A stretch of 64,000 nucleotides of DNA. It comes from Acanthococcus lagerstroemiae (taxonomy: Eukaryota; Arthropoda; Insecta; Hemiptera; Eriococcidae). Shown here piece by piece: positions 1 to 11,965 of the stretch; positions within the stretch are counted from its first letter, which is position 1, and the number at the start of each line of letters is the position of its first letter. Below the pieces are notes generated by a model. That model searched no databases, was not told where the DNA came from, and saw nothing but the letters and a program-made list of their open reading frames with translations. Position numbers and translations under genes: made by a program. The stretch lies in assembly GCA_031841125.1 (NCBI GenBank), contig CM063107.1, forward strand, positions 62,197,814-62,261,813, written 5' to 3'.

Positions 1-1045
1 AATATGCAATATCACTTTTTGACCGCTTCTGATGTAACAGTACAGGAGAACCACCCCACCAATATGTCAAAACCAATTTCACAAAAATCAACCGCTTACC
101 ACTGCACAAAATCACTGCTCAACTGAATACGCAATATCACTTTTTGACCACTTTTGATGTAACAGTTCAGGAGAACTACCCCACCAATATGTTACAGCTG
201 CACAAAATCACTGCTCAACTGAATACGCAATATCACTTTTCAACCGCTTCTGATGTAACAGTGCAGGTGAACCACCCCACCAATATGTCACCGCTGCACA
301 AAATCACTGCTCAACTGAATATGCAATATCACTTTTCAACCACTTTTGATGTAACAGTACAGGAGAACTACCCCACCAATATGTCACTGCTGCACAAAAT
401 CACTGCTCAACTGAATACGCAATATCACTTTTCGACCGCTTCTGATGTAACAGTACAGAAGAACCACCCCACCAATATATCAAACCCAATTTCAGGAAAA
501 TCAATCGCTTACCACTGCACAAAATCACCGCTCAACTGAATACGCAATATCACTTTTCGACCACTTTTGATGTAACAGTACAGGAGAACCATCCCATCAA
601 TATGTCAAAACCAATTTCGCAAAAATCAAATGCTTACCACTGCACAAAATCACTTCTCAACTGAATACACAATATCACGTTTTGACTGCTTCTGATGTAA
701 CAGTACAGGTGAACTACCCACCAATATGTTACAGCTGCACAAAATCACTGCTCAACTGAATACGCAATATCACTTTTCGACCGCTTCTGATGTAACAGTA
801 CAGGAGAACCACCCCACCAATATGTCAAAACCAATTTCACAAAAATCAACCGCTTACCACTGCACAAAATCACTGCTCAACTGAATACGCAATATCACTT
901 TTTGACCACTTTTGATGTAACAGTACAGGAGAACTACCCCACCAATGTGTCACCACTGCATAAAATCACTGCTCAATTGAATACGCAATATCACTTTTCG
1001 ACCGCCTCTGATGTCACAGTGCAGGAGAACCACCCCACTTCCCAC
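1..1045. repeat. Tandem satellite with mixed 96-bp and 125-bp units
   Basis: About ten units are anchored by the motif gcaatatcac at 6, 131, 227, 323, 419, 544, 669, 764, 889 and 985. Spacings are 125, 96, 96, 96, 125, 125, 95, 125 and 96 bp. The long unit differs from the short one by a block of about 29 bp that follows 'aatatgtca'. The array continues beyond the left edge. Runs of 96-bp units keep a frame open because 96 is divisible by 3, but nothing else suggests coding. Confidence 0.95.
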
Positions 1046-3191
1046 TGTCGACTACATACCAACAGCGCCGTTCGCTTCAAAACGAAAACGAACCTCGTCT
1101 CATCCCTGTACAATTACCACACCGAAATGTCCATAAAAGTCGTCACTTTTTGATGACTTTGGAGCTTTAATACAGCTCAACCCAGGAACTTTTTGAAGTT
1201 TTTCTTTGCTATAAACCATCTATGGGTAATCCCCCCCCCCTGAATTCAAAGGCCAGTTATATTTATACTTTTAGTTATAAGAAATTTGTCAACGAATTAG
1301 TACTACATGATACCGCGATTAGTAGTACCACATTGGATAGTTGTTGTAGTGGTAGTTGGGTAACGATAGACACCAGAAAAGTGGAATTTGAGCAATTTGG
1401 AACCCAGGTATGCGATACTCATGAAAAATAAAGTTATGTAGCCTAATAAGGCCCAACCTGGTAGGATAAATTGATTTCATGTCAGTTACAACTTACTCAT
1501 AAATATCTATTTGAACCATGCTTAACTTTTTATTTACCAAATTTCAGATCAGGCTTGTTAGGTATTATTGGTTGGGTCTTAGTCGGTTTTAGGTCCGGCC
1601 TTCTTTGGTGCGCTGGCCTTGTCAAGTTTTGAAAACGGCGTATTTTTATTAGAAGATCTGAGGAACGTGGAGCAGTATGGAAAAATTTCAAGCTAACCAA
1701 TTTTTAGGGTCGGCTACGAGTAGCCGAACAAAATGAGTTACAAGTATTGTTGGAAAGAGCGTAAAAAGTAGAATTTTTCAAAATTGGGCCCCCGATTCAA
1801 AAATGTGTACTCACGTTGAAAAAAGCGTATTAGTGAACGCTATGTCATATAGTTTCTACGTGGCTCTTGAACTTGGAATCACGTGTTCTCAAAAATCGGA
1901 TTTTGCTAGTTGGTTCCCCTTTGCTGAATAGCGTCCAATTATAAAAGTATTAATGGTGATTTTAGTACTTATTCTGTTTCAGGTTTCAAGCAGTGAAGCA
2001 TCCGCTTATGTACACTTGATTCTGGATTCCTGCTACGCAAAAATTGGTACGCTCAAACTGCGTAAAATTTGTGTAACTGGATTTAGAAGAAGTCAGTGTG
2101 TTTGTTGGTTAATGTATGAAATGGGGTCTGAGTTCCATTAATGTTGAATTTTTTCAAATCGAACCTGGTACAACTTTCTGTGAGTATCTTATCAGTAAAT
2201 TTTCCAAGGAATAATGCGATCTGAATTATAAAAGTATTAATGGTAATCTTGGTGTTGTGTTTCAGGTTTCCAGCAGTGAGCTTCCGCTAGGCTAATATAA
2301 TAGCGTAAACTCTGTAGGTAATTTGTTGCCAATGATTACAAATCGGCTGATGATTGATTATTGACAATTATTCTGTTTCTCAATACTCAATAGTATTTTC
2401 TATTTCCAGTCAATTGCGTGTTCATGAGGGACCAAGTTGAGTTGTACAGACTATAAAAGGATGGATTGTATGTGGAAGTTGCGGAGATTATCTTGCAATC
2501 CTTCTATGTCAATGCTGAGTTACAAAGTTATGACCAACGGATGTAAATATTTAGGATGTTCTCAAACCCGCATGCTCGTTAACAAGTTTTGATAGTATTA
2601 GTGATAATTCTGGTTGTGCTTGTTCTAATTGTAAGTTTTATTTGAATCGAAATAAACTACCTTCTGCATATCGATGTGCAATTTCTGTTGTCTGTAGCGT
2701 ATGAAGAGTTACGATTTCCTAATCCTAAGATGCCACCTGAATTTGTTGAATTAAGTAATGTAGAAGAACGTTTTCCAACTCCACAAATTTATTTCATTCA
2801 AATTCTGGAGTCATTTGCAGATACTTCTTTCAGAGAAAGTGTTTGCTGCGCAATAGCAGTCTGTACTGTATAGCTTCGCAGTGTGAAGCCTTGAACTTAC
2901 CATGTGTCATGTGATGTGTTGTTAAGTGTGCCTGTAGTGTCATCCTAATAATTACATTTCATCTTTCAGCTCTCTGATACATATCATTTCCAACGAGTTA
3001 TAAACTCAAAAGTGATGAACTTGTTGAACGCATGGCCGTATAAAGAGATCTTAACATGACTACTGATAGGCCCTTTTTTCCTGAACAGATAAACTAGTCT
3101 CCGATTTTTCAGTCTAGAGCCGACCCTCTTCTAGCAGATAGCTGCTTGTTGAATATTTCAGTCGACGACTAATAACTCAAAAACAGGAAAA
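1046..3191. other. Non-coding stretch with old repeats
   Basis: No gene was recognised. A block of about 60 bp at 1940-2002 recurs imperfectly at 2226-2284 (both start ataaaagtattaatggt and include tttcaggttt). A repeat shared in inverted orientation with 23345-23515 is annotated separately. The short open frames here have no family resemblance. Confidence 0.6.
1698..1935. repeat. Interspersed repeat, inverted relative to the copy at 23345-23515
   Basis: This stretch contains 'ttcaaaattgggccccc', 'gtactcacgttgaaa', 'cgctatgtcatatagttt' and 'ggaatcacgtgttctc'. The same blocks occur in the same order on the opposite strand at 23345-23515. Both copies have 'gcgtcc' at one end and 'gtcggct' at the other, so they belong to one unclassified family. 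Confidence 0.7.
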
Positions 3192-3475
3192 ACATGAAAT
3201 CACTTGAGCCTAGTTCACACGAGGCTGGTACAAGAAGCGCAGGCTAGTAAGTGCTTGAACCAGCTTTGTGTGAATAGAGAACCAGCAGAAGCTTACCAGC
3301 CTAGCATGAAAGTTGAAAATTTTCAACTTTTAAGCTAGTAATCTGTTTTGGCTCTTATCAGTAACTTGACACGCTCTGTCTGAACATAAATTTGACTAGA
3401 ATTCCAGCTCACGCATCAGCTTGTAGCTTCGCACGGCAGCGTATCAGCGTCGTGTGAACTAGGCTTTACATGAAA
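3192..3475. mobile_element. MITE with terminal inverted repeats and an 8-bp TSD
   Basis: The inverted termini share AGCCTAGTTCACACGA followed by GCTG(G/A)TAC, at 3207 on the + strand and ending near 3465 on the - strand. ACATGAAA occurs at 3192-3199 and again at 3468-3475, as expected for an 8-bp target duplication around an element of about 268 bp. The left end carries a few extra bases before the shared repeat, so the exact boundary is less certain than the inverted repeat. No coding capacity. Confidence 0.7.
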
Positions 3476-3591
3476 GCTTGGAGAGCCAAAACCTTAAATT
3501 AGGGCCTTATTGAGCCCACCTACCCTAATACGCGCATGGTGAACTGGTGATCACGACTCACATGAGCATGTCATACATGCGAAGACTTAGA

Positions 3592-3849
3592 GCTAGCGCG
3601 CACTAGACGATTTTTTATCGGTCCGATTTCAAGTTGCCCCACTGATTTTTGCGCGCACCGCACGACTATTATCAAATAAACAACAGATGGACTCACGCAA
3701 CGACGAAATCGTACTAAAGTTGAGACATGTCTCAGATTTTTTTATCGGCCGATTTTTTATCTGGCAGTGCGCTTGTGCTCATTACATTTCATAAGAATGA
3801 ATATACAATTAAATAGTCGGCCGATAAAAATCGTCCAGTGCGCGCTAGC
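3592..3849. mobile_element. MITE with ~38-bp terminal inverted repeats
   Basis: The left end reads GCTAGCGCGCACTAGACGAT and continues into a 'tttttatcgg' block. The right end is its reverse complement with few differences. The core inverted repeat is flanked by TA on both sides, which fits a TA duplication, but the palindromic GCTAGC ends make the boundary ambiguous. Inside, a second 'atcggccgattttttatc' block partly repeats the terminal sequence. Length is about 258 bp with no coding capacity. Confidence 0.75.
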
Positions 3850-3904
3850 CCTTATAGCTGATATTTTGATTTATCGTCATTATCAGTTCTGCAATATTTT
3901 TATG

Positions 3905-4000
3905 CATAAAAAATAGCGAAATATGCGCATATTATATGCACTGAATTCAGTCTAAATAATATGCCGAAAATATGCGCCAAAACTGTAAAATATGCATAGA
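3905..4000. repeat. AT-rich 'atatgcgcatatt' repeat, related to 63335-63430
   Basis: Both places carry 'aatatgcgcatatt' followed by AT-rich DNA with 'tatgc' words. The similarity is short and low in complexity, so this may be a fragment of an unclassified family. A T-tract lies downstream at 4242-4265. Confidence 0.4.
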
Positions 4001-4699
4001 TATGCAAATACAAAATTAATTTAGATACACTGAGACAATTTTTATTCAATTTCAAAATAATCCAGTAAACTATCTTCCTAAGAGTCCTATCTTCTTTTAA
4101 TAGCAGATGCACCCAGGAGATAATGCACCTATTCGTAATTCCTTGATGATTGATGAATGTGATGCGGGCAAAAGAAAGGTTATCTCACGTGCAAAAGAAC
4201 ATACTTTTCTAAAAGCTTTTCTACTGATTCATTAACCATTAATTTTTTTTTTTTTTTTTTTTTTTGGAGTCGGACATCATTCTCAGAACTAAAAAATAAC
4301 TTTTTTGGGGGAAAAAATTGAAAAGTAAGCAGCATTGGTGCAACATCTGCGGTAAATATCGAAATATGCAGAATGAAGGGCTGCTCATTTGACTTAGAAC
4401 TCTGTGATTCGTGAAGATCTTTTGAAACTTATATAGGCCATAGATAAAAATGTGCATTCGCATAAAAATTGCAGCCCTAGAATTTTCCAATTCTAAATTC
4501 TTTGCTTTCTCTTTCAATGTATAATTTGCTGATTCTTAAATTTTTAAATGACCATAACTGAAAATAAATGACTTGAATGACTGTTAGACACACTCGGATA
4601 CAACATATTGCACCCCTCCCCCAAAAAAATCCATCAACACCGATGGCTGTAGGTCAACACTACTAAAAAAAATACTCCCCTCCCCCTCAAAAAAAAAAA

Positions 4700-5760
4700 A
4701 ATTCAGCGACGCCTCTGCTCTCGGGCTATGGGCTCGAAAAAAATTGTTGTTTATATGTCGCAGAAGTATCCAGCAGCGAAAGGTAGGTGATGGTGTTTTT
4801 TATGAGCTTGTGGGAGTTGGAGAGGGCCAAAACTGGACTATGGTGGATGTGGTGAGAGTTACGAAGGCAGGTGAAGGAGGGGAATGAGAAGACGTGGTTC
4901 ACGGTGAAAGGGTCTTCATCCTCGCAGAGTGGGCAGTTGAAGGGATAAAGGTTAGTGAGAAGATCGTGTATGTCCAATCCTTCGGCGGGTGATGGTAACT
5001 TCCTCGCGGCGGGAGGAACATTGGACGTTGACCAGGGGACAGGTGTAAACTTGATTTGTGCGTGCTCGTTGTGCCGAGAGGCTTGATACCGCCACTCTTG
5101 CAACGACTTACGCAAAATGGTTTGGCGAATGGAGGAAGTGTGATCTGTTGAGATAGGGAGGTGACGAGTGATATATGGGAGCTGTTTAGCTTGCTGTGCT
5201 GTTTGATCGACTACCTCATTTTCGGGATACCAATATGGCTTGGGATGGTGTGGTGGGACGTATAGCGATGCACGCATGCCAGAGTGGCCTCTATGGCACC
5301 GCACCCCCGGCCGTGGAAACTACCCTTTCGAGTATCGCATCAGTAGCCGGAGGGATGCTTTGGAGCCGGGTCTGAACCCCCATTTCTCCGTGTCGCAACG
5401 GTGCGCGTGTCCTGCCAGGGCCACCAATATGGCTTCGGATTCAGATGACTGAATTATGCTCTTTGTGGTGAAGGAAATGAGACGGATGGGTTGGACGGGA
5501 GCATGCGTTGAAAGGCGATCAGAAATAGACTTTAAGGAGAAAAGTGAATCTGAGAGGACCAGGTCGTGGGTAGGGGTGGTGAGTCTTCGAGTGAGGAGAT
5601 CACGACCAGGCACTGTAGGGTAGCATGGATTTCGACTGTGTAGAAGGTAGCTTTAGAAATAAGGCTGACAGAGATATTCTCACTATGTTTAAAAACCTTT
5701 TTACAGTCTGCTACGCTGTGTACCATTCTGGCCGAAAGATCTAACAAGGTTATTATTTAT
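4700..5760 (-). pseudogene. Jockey-like LINE relic, RNase H and C-terminal zinc region, interrupted by an R1-like insertion
   Basis: Reading leftward from about 5750, the - strand frames hold 'VEIHA' and 'LVLSDS' (RNase H active-site contexts), then 'SHIGI' and 'NEVVDQTAQQA' (the last RNase H motif), and then a cysteine-rich tail 'CPLCEDEDPFTVNHVF'. The order matches the RNase H end of a jockey-group non-LTR retrotransposon. It is broken by frameshifts and by the insertion at 5242-5422. With that insertion and one TSD removed, the final RNase H motif is restored apart from a one-base slip. The endonuclease and most of the RT are absent. Similar RNase H sequence lies at 57104-57760. Confidence 0.8.
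5229..5435 (-). mobile_element. 5'-truncated R1-like LINE tail with 13-bp TSD, nested in the jockey-like relic
   Basis: ACCAATATGGCTT occurs at 5229-5241 and again at 5423-5435. The 181 bp between them (5242-5422) match the 3' untranslated tail of the R1-like element at 10842-11952 in inverse orientation: 'cctgccagggccacc', 'ctttcgagtatcgcatcag' and 'accgcacccccgg'. A short tail bounded by a 13-bp duplication is the usual product of target-primed reverse transcription. Confidence 0.88.
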
Positions 5761-6936
5761 GTACCTACTTATTTGGTAAGTCCTTATACAAATATTTAGT
5801 TTAAAAAAAAACTGTCCAGAATTTCGTGTCTTACACTAGGAAAAAGAAAACTGTCAAAACGAAAAAAAGTAATGTACAGGTGCACATGATCTGAAAAAAT
5901 TAGGATTTGGTTTAGACCAAATATCCAGCAAAGATCTCTTCAAATTGGCTCCCTAATAAACTCATCCCAGTCTTCAATCATCTCGGCAAAGTATTTTCGC
6001 TCAGAGGGCCAAAAGTACCGCAAAAATCAGTTCCCTCCCAAAAATGTCGAGAACTACCAAAGATATGAGGACAAATAATAGCCGAATTTTTATTCTTAAA
6101 AATAATCTTCTCTAATTTCTTCGTAGTTCCCACCAAAACATATGGGGGGGGGCGGAGGGGTTCAAAATGACTTATTACCATGATAAATTAATACTGGCTT
6201 TATGGGTGAGGGGTGCGTAGCTACAATTCTTAACATTTATTTCCATTCTTAGAAAACTCGAACAAACGCTAATTACCTCTAACTCGTTTTTTAATATTTA
6301 CTCTGCACTTCTACACCCATTAGGGTGTTTCACAAAATGATGTTTCTTTTCGAAATGCTTAATCTCAAAGGCTGAATGTCTTCTATTTGGTGTATAAACA
6401 CGTCAGCTAATATTATTATTATTTTTTTAAATCAAAAAAATGTTGAGGGGTTGCTCGATGGGGCTGAAGTTTAACATTGAATTCTTCATGAGGAAATTTA
6501 TCCTTTTGCCTTAAAAAGATGTTTAAAACAAAGTTCTGTAAAAAAAACAAAAAAAAACATTTTTGCTTCCAGTAGAGAGTAAAATATACCCCTGCCTGAA
6601 TAGTATCCTTTCTCCCCTAAAATTCCGAAGGAGCAAAAACACAAGGGCGACCGACTATGGCCCGAAACGAAAATTTTGATGCAGCACGTACCACATGGAA
6701 TCTAGCTGGTGGTTTCCCACATCACAGCAGAAGCAGATTGAAAGAAATTCCGAAACATCCAAAATATTCGAAAAAACCAAATGGAAACTCACAATGTTCG
6801 AAATTCGAGTTATAAACGTACACTAGGGAGCCCCCCCCCCACACACACACACAAAAAAAAAAGAAGAAATATTGACTCCATTAACATTTTGATAGTTGGG
6901 CTTTCGATTCGAGGATTGCGATCTAAGTATGCTGGG
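5761..6936. other. No feature recognised
   Basis: AT-rich DNA with homopolymer tracts and a G run at 6142-6150. Open frames are short and show no recognisable motif. Confidence 0.6.
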
Positions 6937-6996
6937 TGTATGGATCACCGTGGACTCGCCCAGACCCCCGTGGAGCTTGGTGGTGGTCTGTGGTTA
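6937..6996 (+). repeat. Short interspersed repeat, inverted copy at 46250-46308
   Basis: About 60 bp containing 'gactcgcccagacccccgtg' and 'tggtctgtggttaa' recur on the opposite strand at 46250-46308 with few differences. Its nature is unknown. It may be a fragment of a structured RNA-derived or LINE tail sequence. Confidence 0.6.
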
Positions 6997-8300
6997 ATCC
7001 CCTGGATTATGGCGGCGCTAGACTGAACGTTCCCTCGCTTGAGTTATTAGCCCCCTTAGTCGGCAATCTAGTTCCAGCATTTTCCCCAAAGGTGAGATCC
7101 GTGGAAAAGGATTATCCGGTTACTCGCGTTCAGTCTTTTATGGCTCTTATTCCGAAATTCGGGTGGGACATCTGGCTTTCGTGGAAATTATGCTAGAAGT
7201 CCATTCTTGTTGACGCTTGCTCGATAGTCACTTGCGTCGGAACAAGGAATACTTCAGCCCCCCCCCCCCAAAAAAAGGGGAAAAAATTACGTTATAAATA
7301 AATAAATAATTATTCAGATCTGAATCGGCAACAAAGGAAATACCAGAGATTATACTTACGAAATTTTTGGAAACACCCAAAGATTTCATGTTCGTTCGCT
7401 GAGAGACAAAAACATTTTTTTTTTTTTTTGTCAACTCAAATTTCAAATTCCTGTACCCACCTAAAAGCCCTTCGAGGCCTCTGTCCACTGTTGAAAAGTG
7501 TCCAAATGACGGACTAGGTACCGCTACCAACTAACTAAACTGCATACTTTTCATATTCTGCCCGGCAGGCGTTCGTGGGATACAGTTCGCCATATCTAAT
7601 ATTTCTCCAGTTTTTCAAAAACGTCTTACGATCATGAATTATGTTCGAGTTGTAAAAAAACTCGCTATGAATCCGAAATCCTTGAAATTATTGCAAATAC
7701 GAAAACTCAAAATGGAACTATCTGCAGACATTTTAAGGAAAGTATTTTTTCTTGGCACGCATAATTTTGGGTCTCGTGTTCCTACCTATATCACCGGATT
7801 TGAAAAACGATATTACGCATCAATAAAAGATTTGACAGTCGATGGGTAATCGGATGTGGCGGGAAATGAATAAAGTGAATACCTTGTAAGGTAACAGATG
7901 TCACGTAAGATGAAATACGTGACATTTTTCACCCTTACGTAAATTCCTTCCCGTCTTCTTACTGTTTCGCAATATTTACCGAGTATTTTGTAGCTGAGCG
8001 ACTCCGCGGTTTTTGATCTGATTTTGTTCGACGATTTACACTGCAATGTCGGCTCACTTCGGAATAATTAGATTCTCGATTAGGTTATACTTTTCATATC
8101 GATGAAGTTGTGTAAAGTATTTCAATGAATCCCAAATTCAATTTCCAACAATTTATTTATGACTTGGAGGTTCGTGAAGCGAACAAATCAACACGTGATA
8201 GTTGATACGAGTTCCCGAAATGTGCGTCACATGTCTAAGTACATACAGGAAATGGGGAGAAACACTGACAGAAGCAGGTGAGTAAGGTTGAAGAAGACAC
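6997..8300. other. No gene recognised
   Basis: No family-level coding signal on either strand. A C tract at about 7258-7269 and a T tract at about 7416-7429 are present. Open frames are short and lack motifs. Confidence 0.55.
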
Positions 8301-8321
8301 CTCGGGTACTGGTATACTCCA

Positions 8322-8346
8322 CTGATGATGGCATAACAGCCAAAAG
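8322..8346 (+). other. Degenerate hammerhead-ribozyme-like core
   Basis: CTGATGA at 8322-8328 is followed by a short stem TGGC/GCCA (8329-8332 with 8339-8342, loop ataaca) and then AAA where a hammerhead would have GAAA. Such cores occur at the ends of Penelope-like elements and some other retroelements. The altered GAAA box and the lack of a clear third stem suggest a dead remnant or chance similarity. Confidence 0.3.
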
Positions 8347-8399
8347 CGCTCTGGACTACAGAAGAAGGAAAAGTGAACTGGCATACCCTACAAATGGAA

Positions 8400-10138
8400 T
8401 ATCATCTTAGTGAAACATTGGAAAAATGTGTATTTTTGAGCGGACTCACCCCCTTCACGATGGCTGTATCCAAGATGAGTTTTTTCAGTTTTCACTTGTT
8501 TTCAATTGGTGGGTTATTACTATTACAACTCTTTAAGAGAAGATAAAGACATGCAGGCGTTAATTATTGATACTGATATCTTTGTACCTGTTTTGCTGAC
8601 CCCCTCTGTAGACTCATACATATTCTTGGATTGACATTAACCGAATGCAGCGTTTATCAGCGGAGGTTGGTACAGAAAAAACACCCGAAACACCCCATTA
8701 TTCCTTTTGTTGAGAACGCCGTGTCATGAGTTTTAAGAAATCGCTTGCCCTTCACCTCAAGTCATCGCAGAATGCTGAATATAGTTTAGTAATACGACAC
8801 CAAGCAAGTATCCCAAACTTGACTGAAAACTTCGTTCACCATAGTACGGCGAATAATTTAGAAATTTCGATCCTTAAAACTAGTACCGTAAATATACGAC
8901 ACGCACCGCAAATTCAGTGCAGGTAATTTAAAAAAATCCTGTTGTATCACCTAACGTCGTATATAACAAAATTTTACCTTAAACTCCCCCGAGAGATGGC
9001 GTCACAGATATCTTTACGCGGGAATAATTTGTTTTTAGTCCCTCGGCGGTAATAAAGTAACTGTTCTTTCCCTCCGTTTCCTTTTCTCGCATCTTTTCAC
9101 CATGTAATTTTAACTTTCATTCTGTTAGCTTCCTACTTTCATCAAATCCCATTAAAAGGGATACAGCGGATAACGAATGTGAATAAATATAATCTTATTA
9201 AGGGATAAAAAGCAAATTAAACGTCACTATATCGTTTTATAAAGCTTATTTGGAATTTGATTTAGAGCGTTTTCCTTTTCACGATTATTTATAATGAATT
9301 TCAAGAAAATTCTTTTCTTTTTTCCTTTTTGTTTTCCTTGCCATTGTCAGACTGCGATAGCTTATTAGAAATTATTCGATGTTAACGCTCTGGCGCATTT
9401 TGCATTAATACATTCTCGAAAGGGGGAAAAAAATTTAGATATCTTTAGGGAAAATGGTTGATAACTAAATTGAATACGTTAGGCAGTTAAATGTGGAAAG
9501 TGTTGGTTTATTATATGGAAGCGTTTTGAAGCGAAACGCTAATTTTGGACACTTTTTAATGTAGTGTTAGGAATGAAAGTTGATTCTGTTTGAGATTTAA
9601 AACTTTCTATTGTAGAAGAAACAAAGAAGAAGAAAAAGGTGTATAGGTTTCTTATACCAATCAGGAGAATGAGTTATTGCTTGTTATTCTGATAAAAGAT
9701 GTTCTGCATTTCTTTTTCGCTAATTTGCACATCCGCAGTTTTACAGCAATCGGTGGACTGTAAGACTGTTGGTTAGTCTCAGCATTAGAACAAGTAAATA
9801 TAGCAAACATCTGCCTGAAATCGGCAACCGAGCATATAAATAACATCCTTTTTGGGCAGAGCAACCAAATATTTGACAGTTTCATGAATACGGTGTTATA
9901 ATTTCGAAAAAATTCCAAAAAAAAACAACTATTATCAAATGAGAAAAAATCTCTATTATCGTACAGCTTCTGGTCTAACTTAATTGTCACTGCGCTCTCT
10001 TATGTCACTAATACGGGATATGAGATCAACTATGAAATCAAAGGTTATTTGTATGTCAAAATCAATTGGTACTTTTGTTATATGTATTATTGATAAGTAT
10101 GTGAAATGAAACGTGGAGAGCGCTTGTACGCTACCTAC
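8400..10138. other. No gene recognised
   Basis: AT-rich DNA with only short open frames without motifs. No paired inverted repeats or TSDs were found. Confidence 0.55.
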
Positions 10139-10828
10139 ATGGGCGTTAGGGTGTCCCTTCTTTTGTAAGTTTTCGCCAATTGAGTAGGGCTGCACTGAAA
10201 TTTGTTCCAATGGACCTAGAAACTCGTAAAAAATTTGAGCTCAATCTGAGGTTATTAACCCGTGCCGCATTGACCTTGAAGTTATATGTAATGCTGAGAT
10301 TAAAAAAACAAACAAAAAACGCGAATATCTCAGAACAAATCAACTTCAGGACTGAAATGCATATAACATAAATGGTCCATGTTGAATTTCCTACAAAAAA
10401 GATCTGATACAACTTTTCTCTAGAACGCATATTCGCCGAGATAATCGCAAAAATGTGTGACAGTTTTGAGGAACATGGCTTTTGTTATTCTTTCTTTCAT
10501 AACTGTCTTCAGTAGTTAATTCGCACATATCTAAAAAAATATCCACTTTAGGACCAAAATGCAAATAACATAAAATGTTCCTTGTTAAATTTTCTATAAA
10601 AAGGTCTCATACAACTTTTCTTCAGAAAACATATTTATTGAGATAATCGCAAAAATGCATGGAATTTTCGAAAAACCTATGTTTTTCTAATTATTTTACA
10701 GCTGTAATATCTATTAATGTCGGATAATGCGCACTATAATATAAATTCAGTCTCTGTCTGCTGGGGCAAGCGCCCCAGTTTGCCTCCCCCCCCCACCTGC
10801 GCCCATGATAGTTTATTGGGTACCTACT

Positions 10829-11965
10829 ATGTATGTATAATCGGCAGAGAAGGCGGACCGTGTCGCCGGGCAATTGTCACGTCTGCTGGCGAACCTGGAC
10901 GGACCAAGGGAGCAGAAGCGGAGGCGTCATGACGTCGGTCCTGTTGCATGGAGCGCCGGTAATCGCGGACGCCATCCAGATCCCGTTCCGAAGAGTGGAA
11001 ATGGAGAGGGTCCAGCGGAGAGTTGCGTTGAGGTGCGTCAGCGCGTATCGCACCGTGTCGTCGGAGGCGGTAGGCGTGTTGTCGCGCTTACCACCCATCG
11101 AGCTAAAGGCCGAGGAAATGGTGCAGGTGTACAAGGCGCAGAAGAAGGCGAAGACGCGTCAAGAGGCATGCCTGGCGAAGCGTGGCATTCAGCTTGGTGA
11201 GCTCGACCTGTCGACGGGTAGGAAGCCCGGGAATCTGAACTTCCCCCTGACCCAAGTCTTGAGCGGTCACGGATGTTTCGGCTCGTACCTGCACCGGATG
11301 GGTTTGGCAGCAAGCGCCGAGTGCACGCACTGCAGAAGCGGAGAGGACGACACGCCGTGGCATATGCTGTTCGAGTGTGACGCCTGCTTTGAGCAGGAGA
11401 GGCGCGGGGCGGTCCCGATCGATCCCGGAGACGGCGTGATCGACCGCCTGGCGCCGGACACCCTGGTCCCGGAGATGTTGAGGAGCCGAAGCGGTTGGAG
11501 TCAGGTGTCGGCTTTCGTTTCGGCCATCATGCGGAGAAAGATGGAGGTAGAGTGGTCGAGACAGAGGACAGGAGGAGAAGCTGAAGTTGATGCTGCGGCT
11601 GCGGCGGTGGATCCCATTCAGTGGAGCTCGCCCGTAGTGCAAGGGCTGGAGCTACAAACACAGTCTCACGCGATGAGTGCGTGAAGAGGAAGAGGCAGCG
11701 CGTCCGGTTGTGAGGGACCTGAATTCCAGGCGAGCGCTCTGGGAGTGCGGACCTCGGTCAGTAGGGAACCCCATGGTGGCCCTGGCAGGACGCGGGCAGC
11801 GTTCCAGCGAGCAGAAATGGGGCTCGGGCCCGGCCCCGAAGCGTTCCCCTCGGCACTGATGCGATGCCCGAAACGGTAGTTTCCGGTGCTAGGGGTGCGG
11901 TGTCTTAGGAGCCACTTTGGCCTGCGTGCATCGCCATACGTCCCACCACACCATGTAGGTATAAT
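10829..11965 (+). mobile_element. 5'-truncated R1-like LINE with 13-bp TSD, inserted in the long-TIR element
   Basis: ATGTATGTATAAT (10829-10841) and ATGTAGGTATAAT (11953-11965) form a 12/13 target duplication. The insert (10842-11952) holds the C-terminal part of an R1-type ORF2 followed by about 270 bp of 3' untranslated sequence. It is GC-rich compared with its surroundings. It is the most complete 3' end of this family in the window and serves as reference for the tails at 5242, 20222, 20883, 32575, 44500, 51949 and 52600. Confidence 0.88.
10842..11684 (+). pseudogene. R1-type LINE ORF2 C-terminal fragment
   Basis: About 250 residues read openly to the stop at 11682-11684. The fragment starts with the end of the RT thumb ('SRLLANLDGPREQKRRR' in one frame, then 'SVLLHGAPVIADAI' after a one-frame shift near 10920). 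It continues with 'VQRRVALRCVSAYRTVS' and 'LPPIELKAEE', typical of R1-clade proteins, and ends with a C-X2-C-X9-H-X4-C zinc knuckle (ECTHC ... WHMLFEC). The endonuclease and RT catalytic region are missing through 5' truncation, so there is no true start codon and no autonomous activity. Confidence 0.85.

Noticed and set aside
144..1153. Open frames with a 32-residue protein repeat in the satellite
   Set aside because: They arise because the 96-bp unit is divisible by three; the 125-bp units break the frame and there is no other coding evidence.
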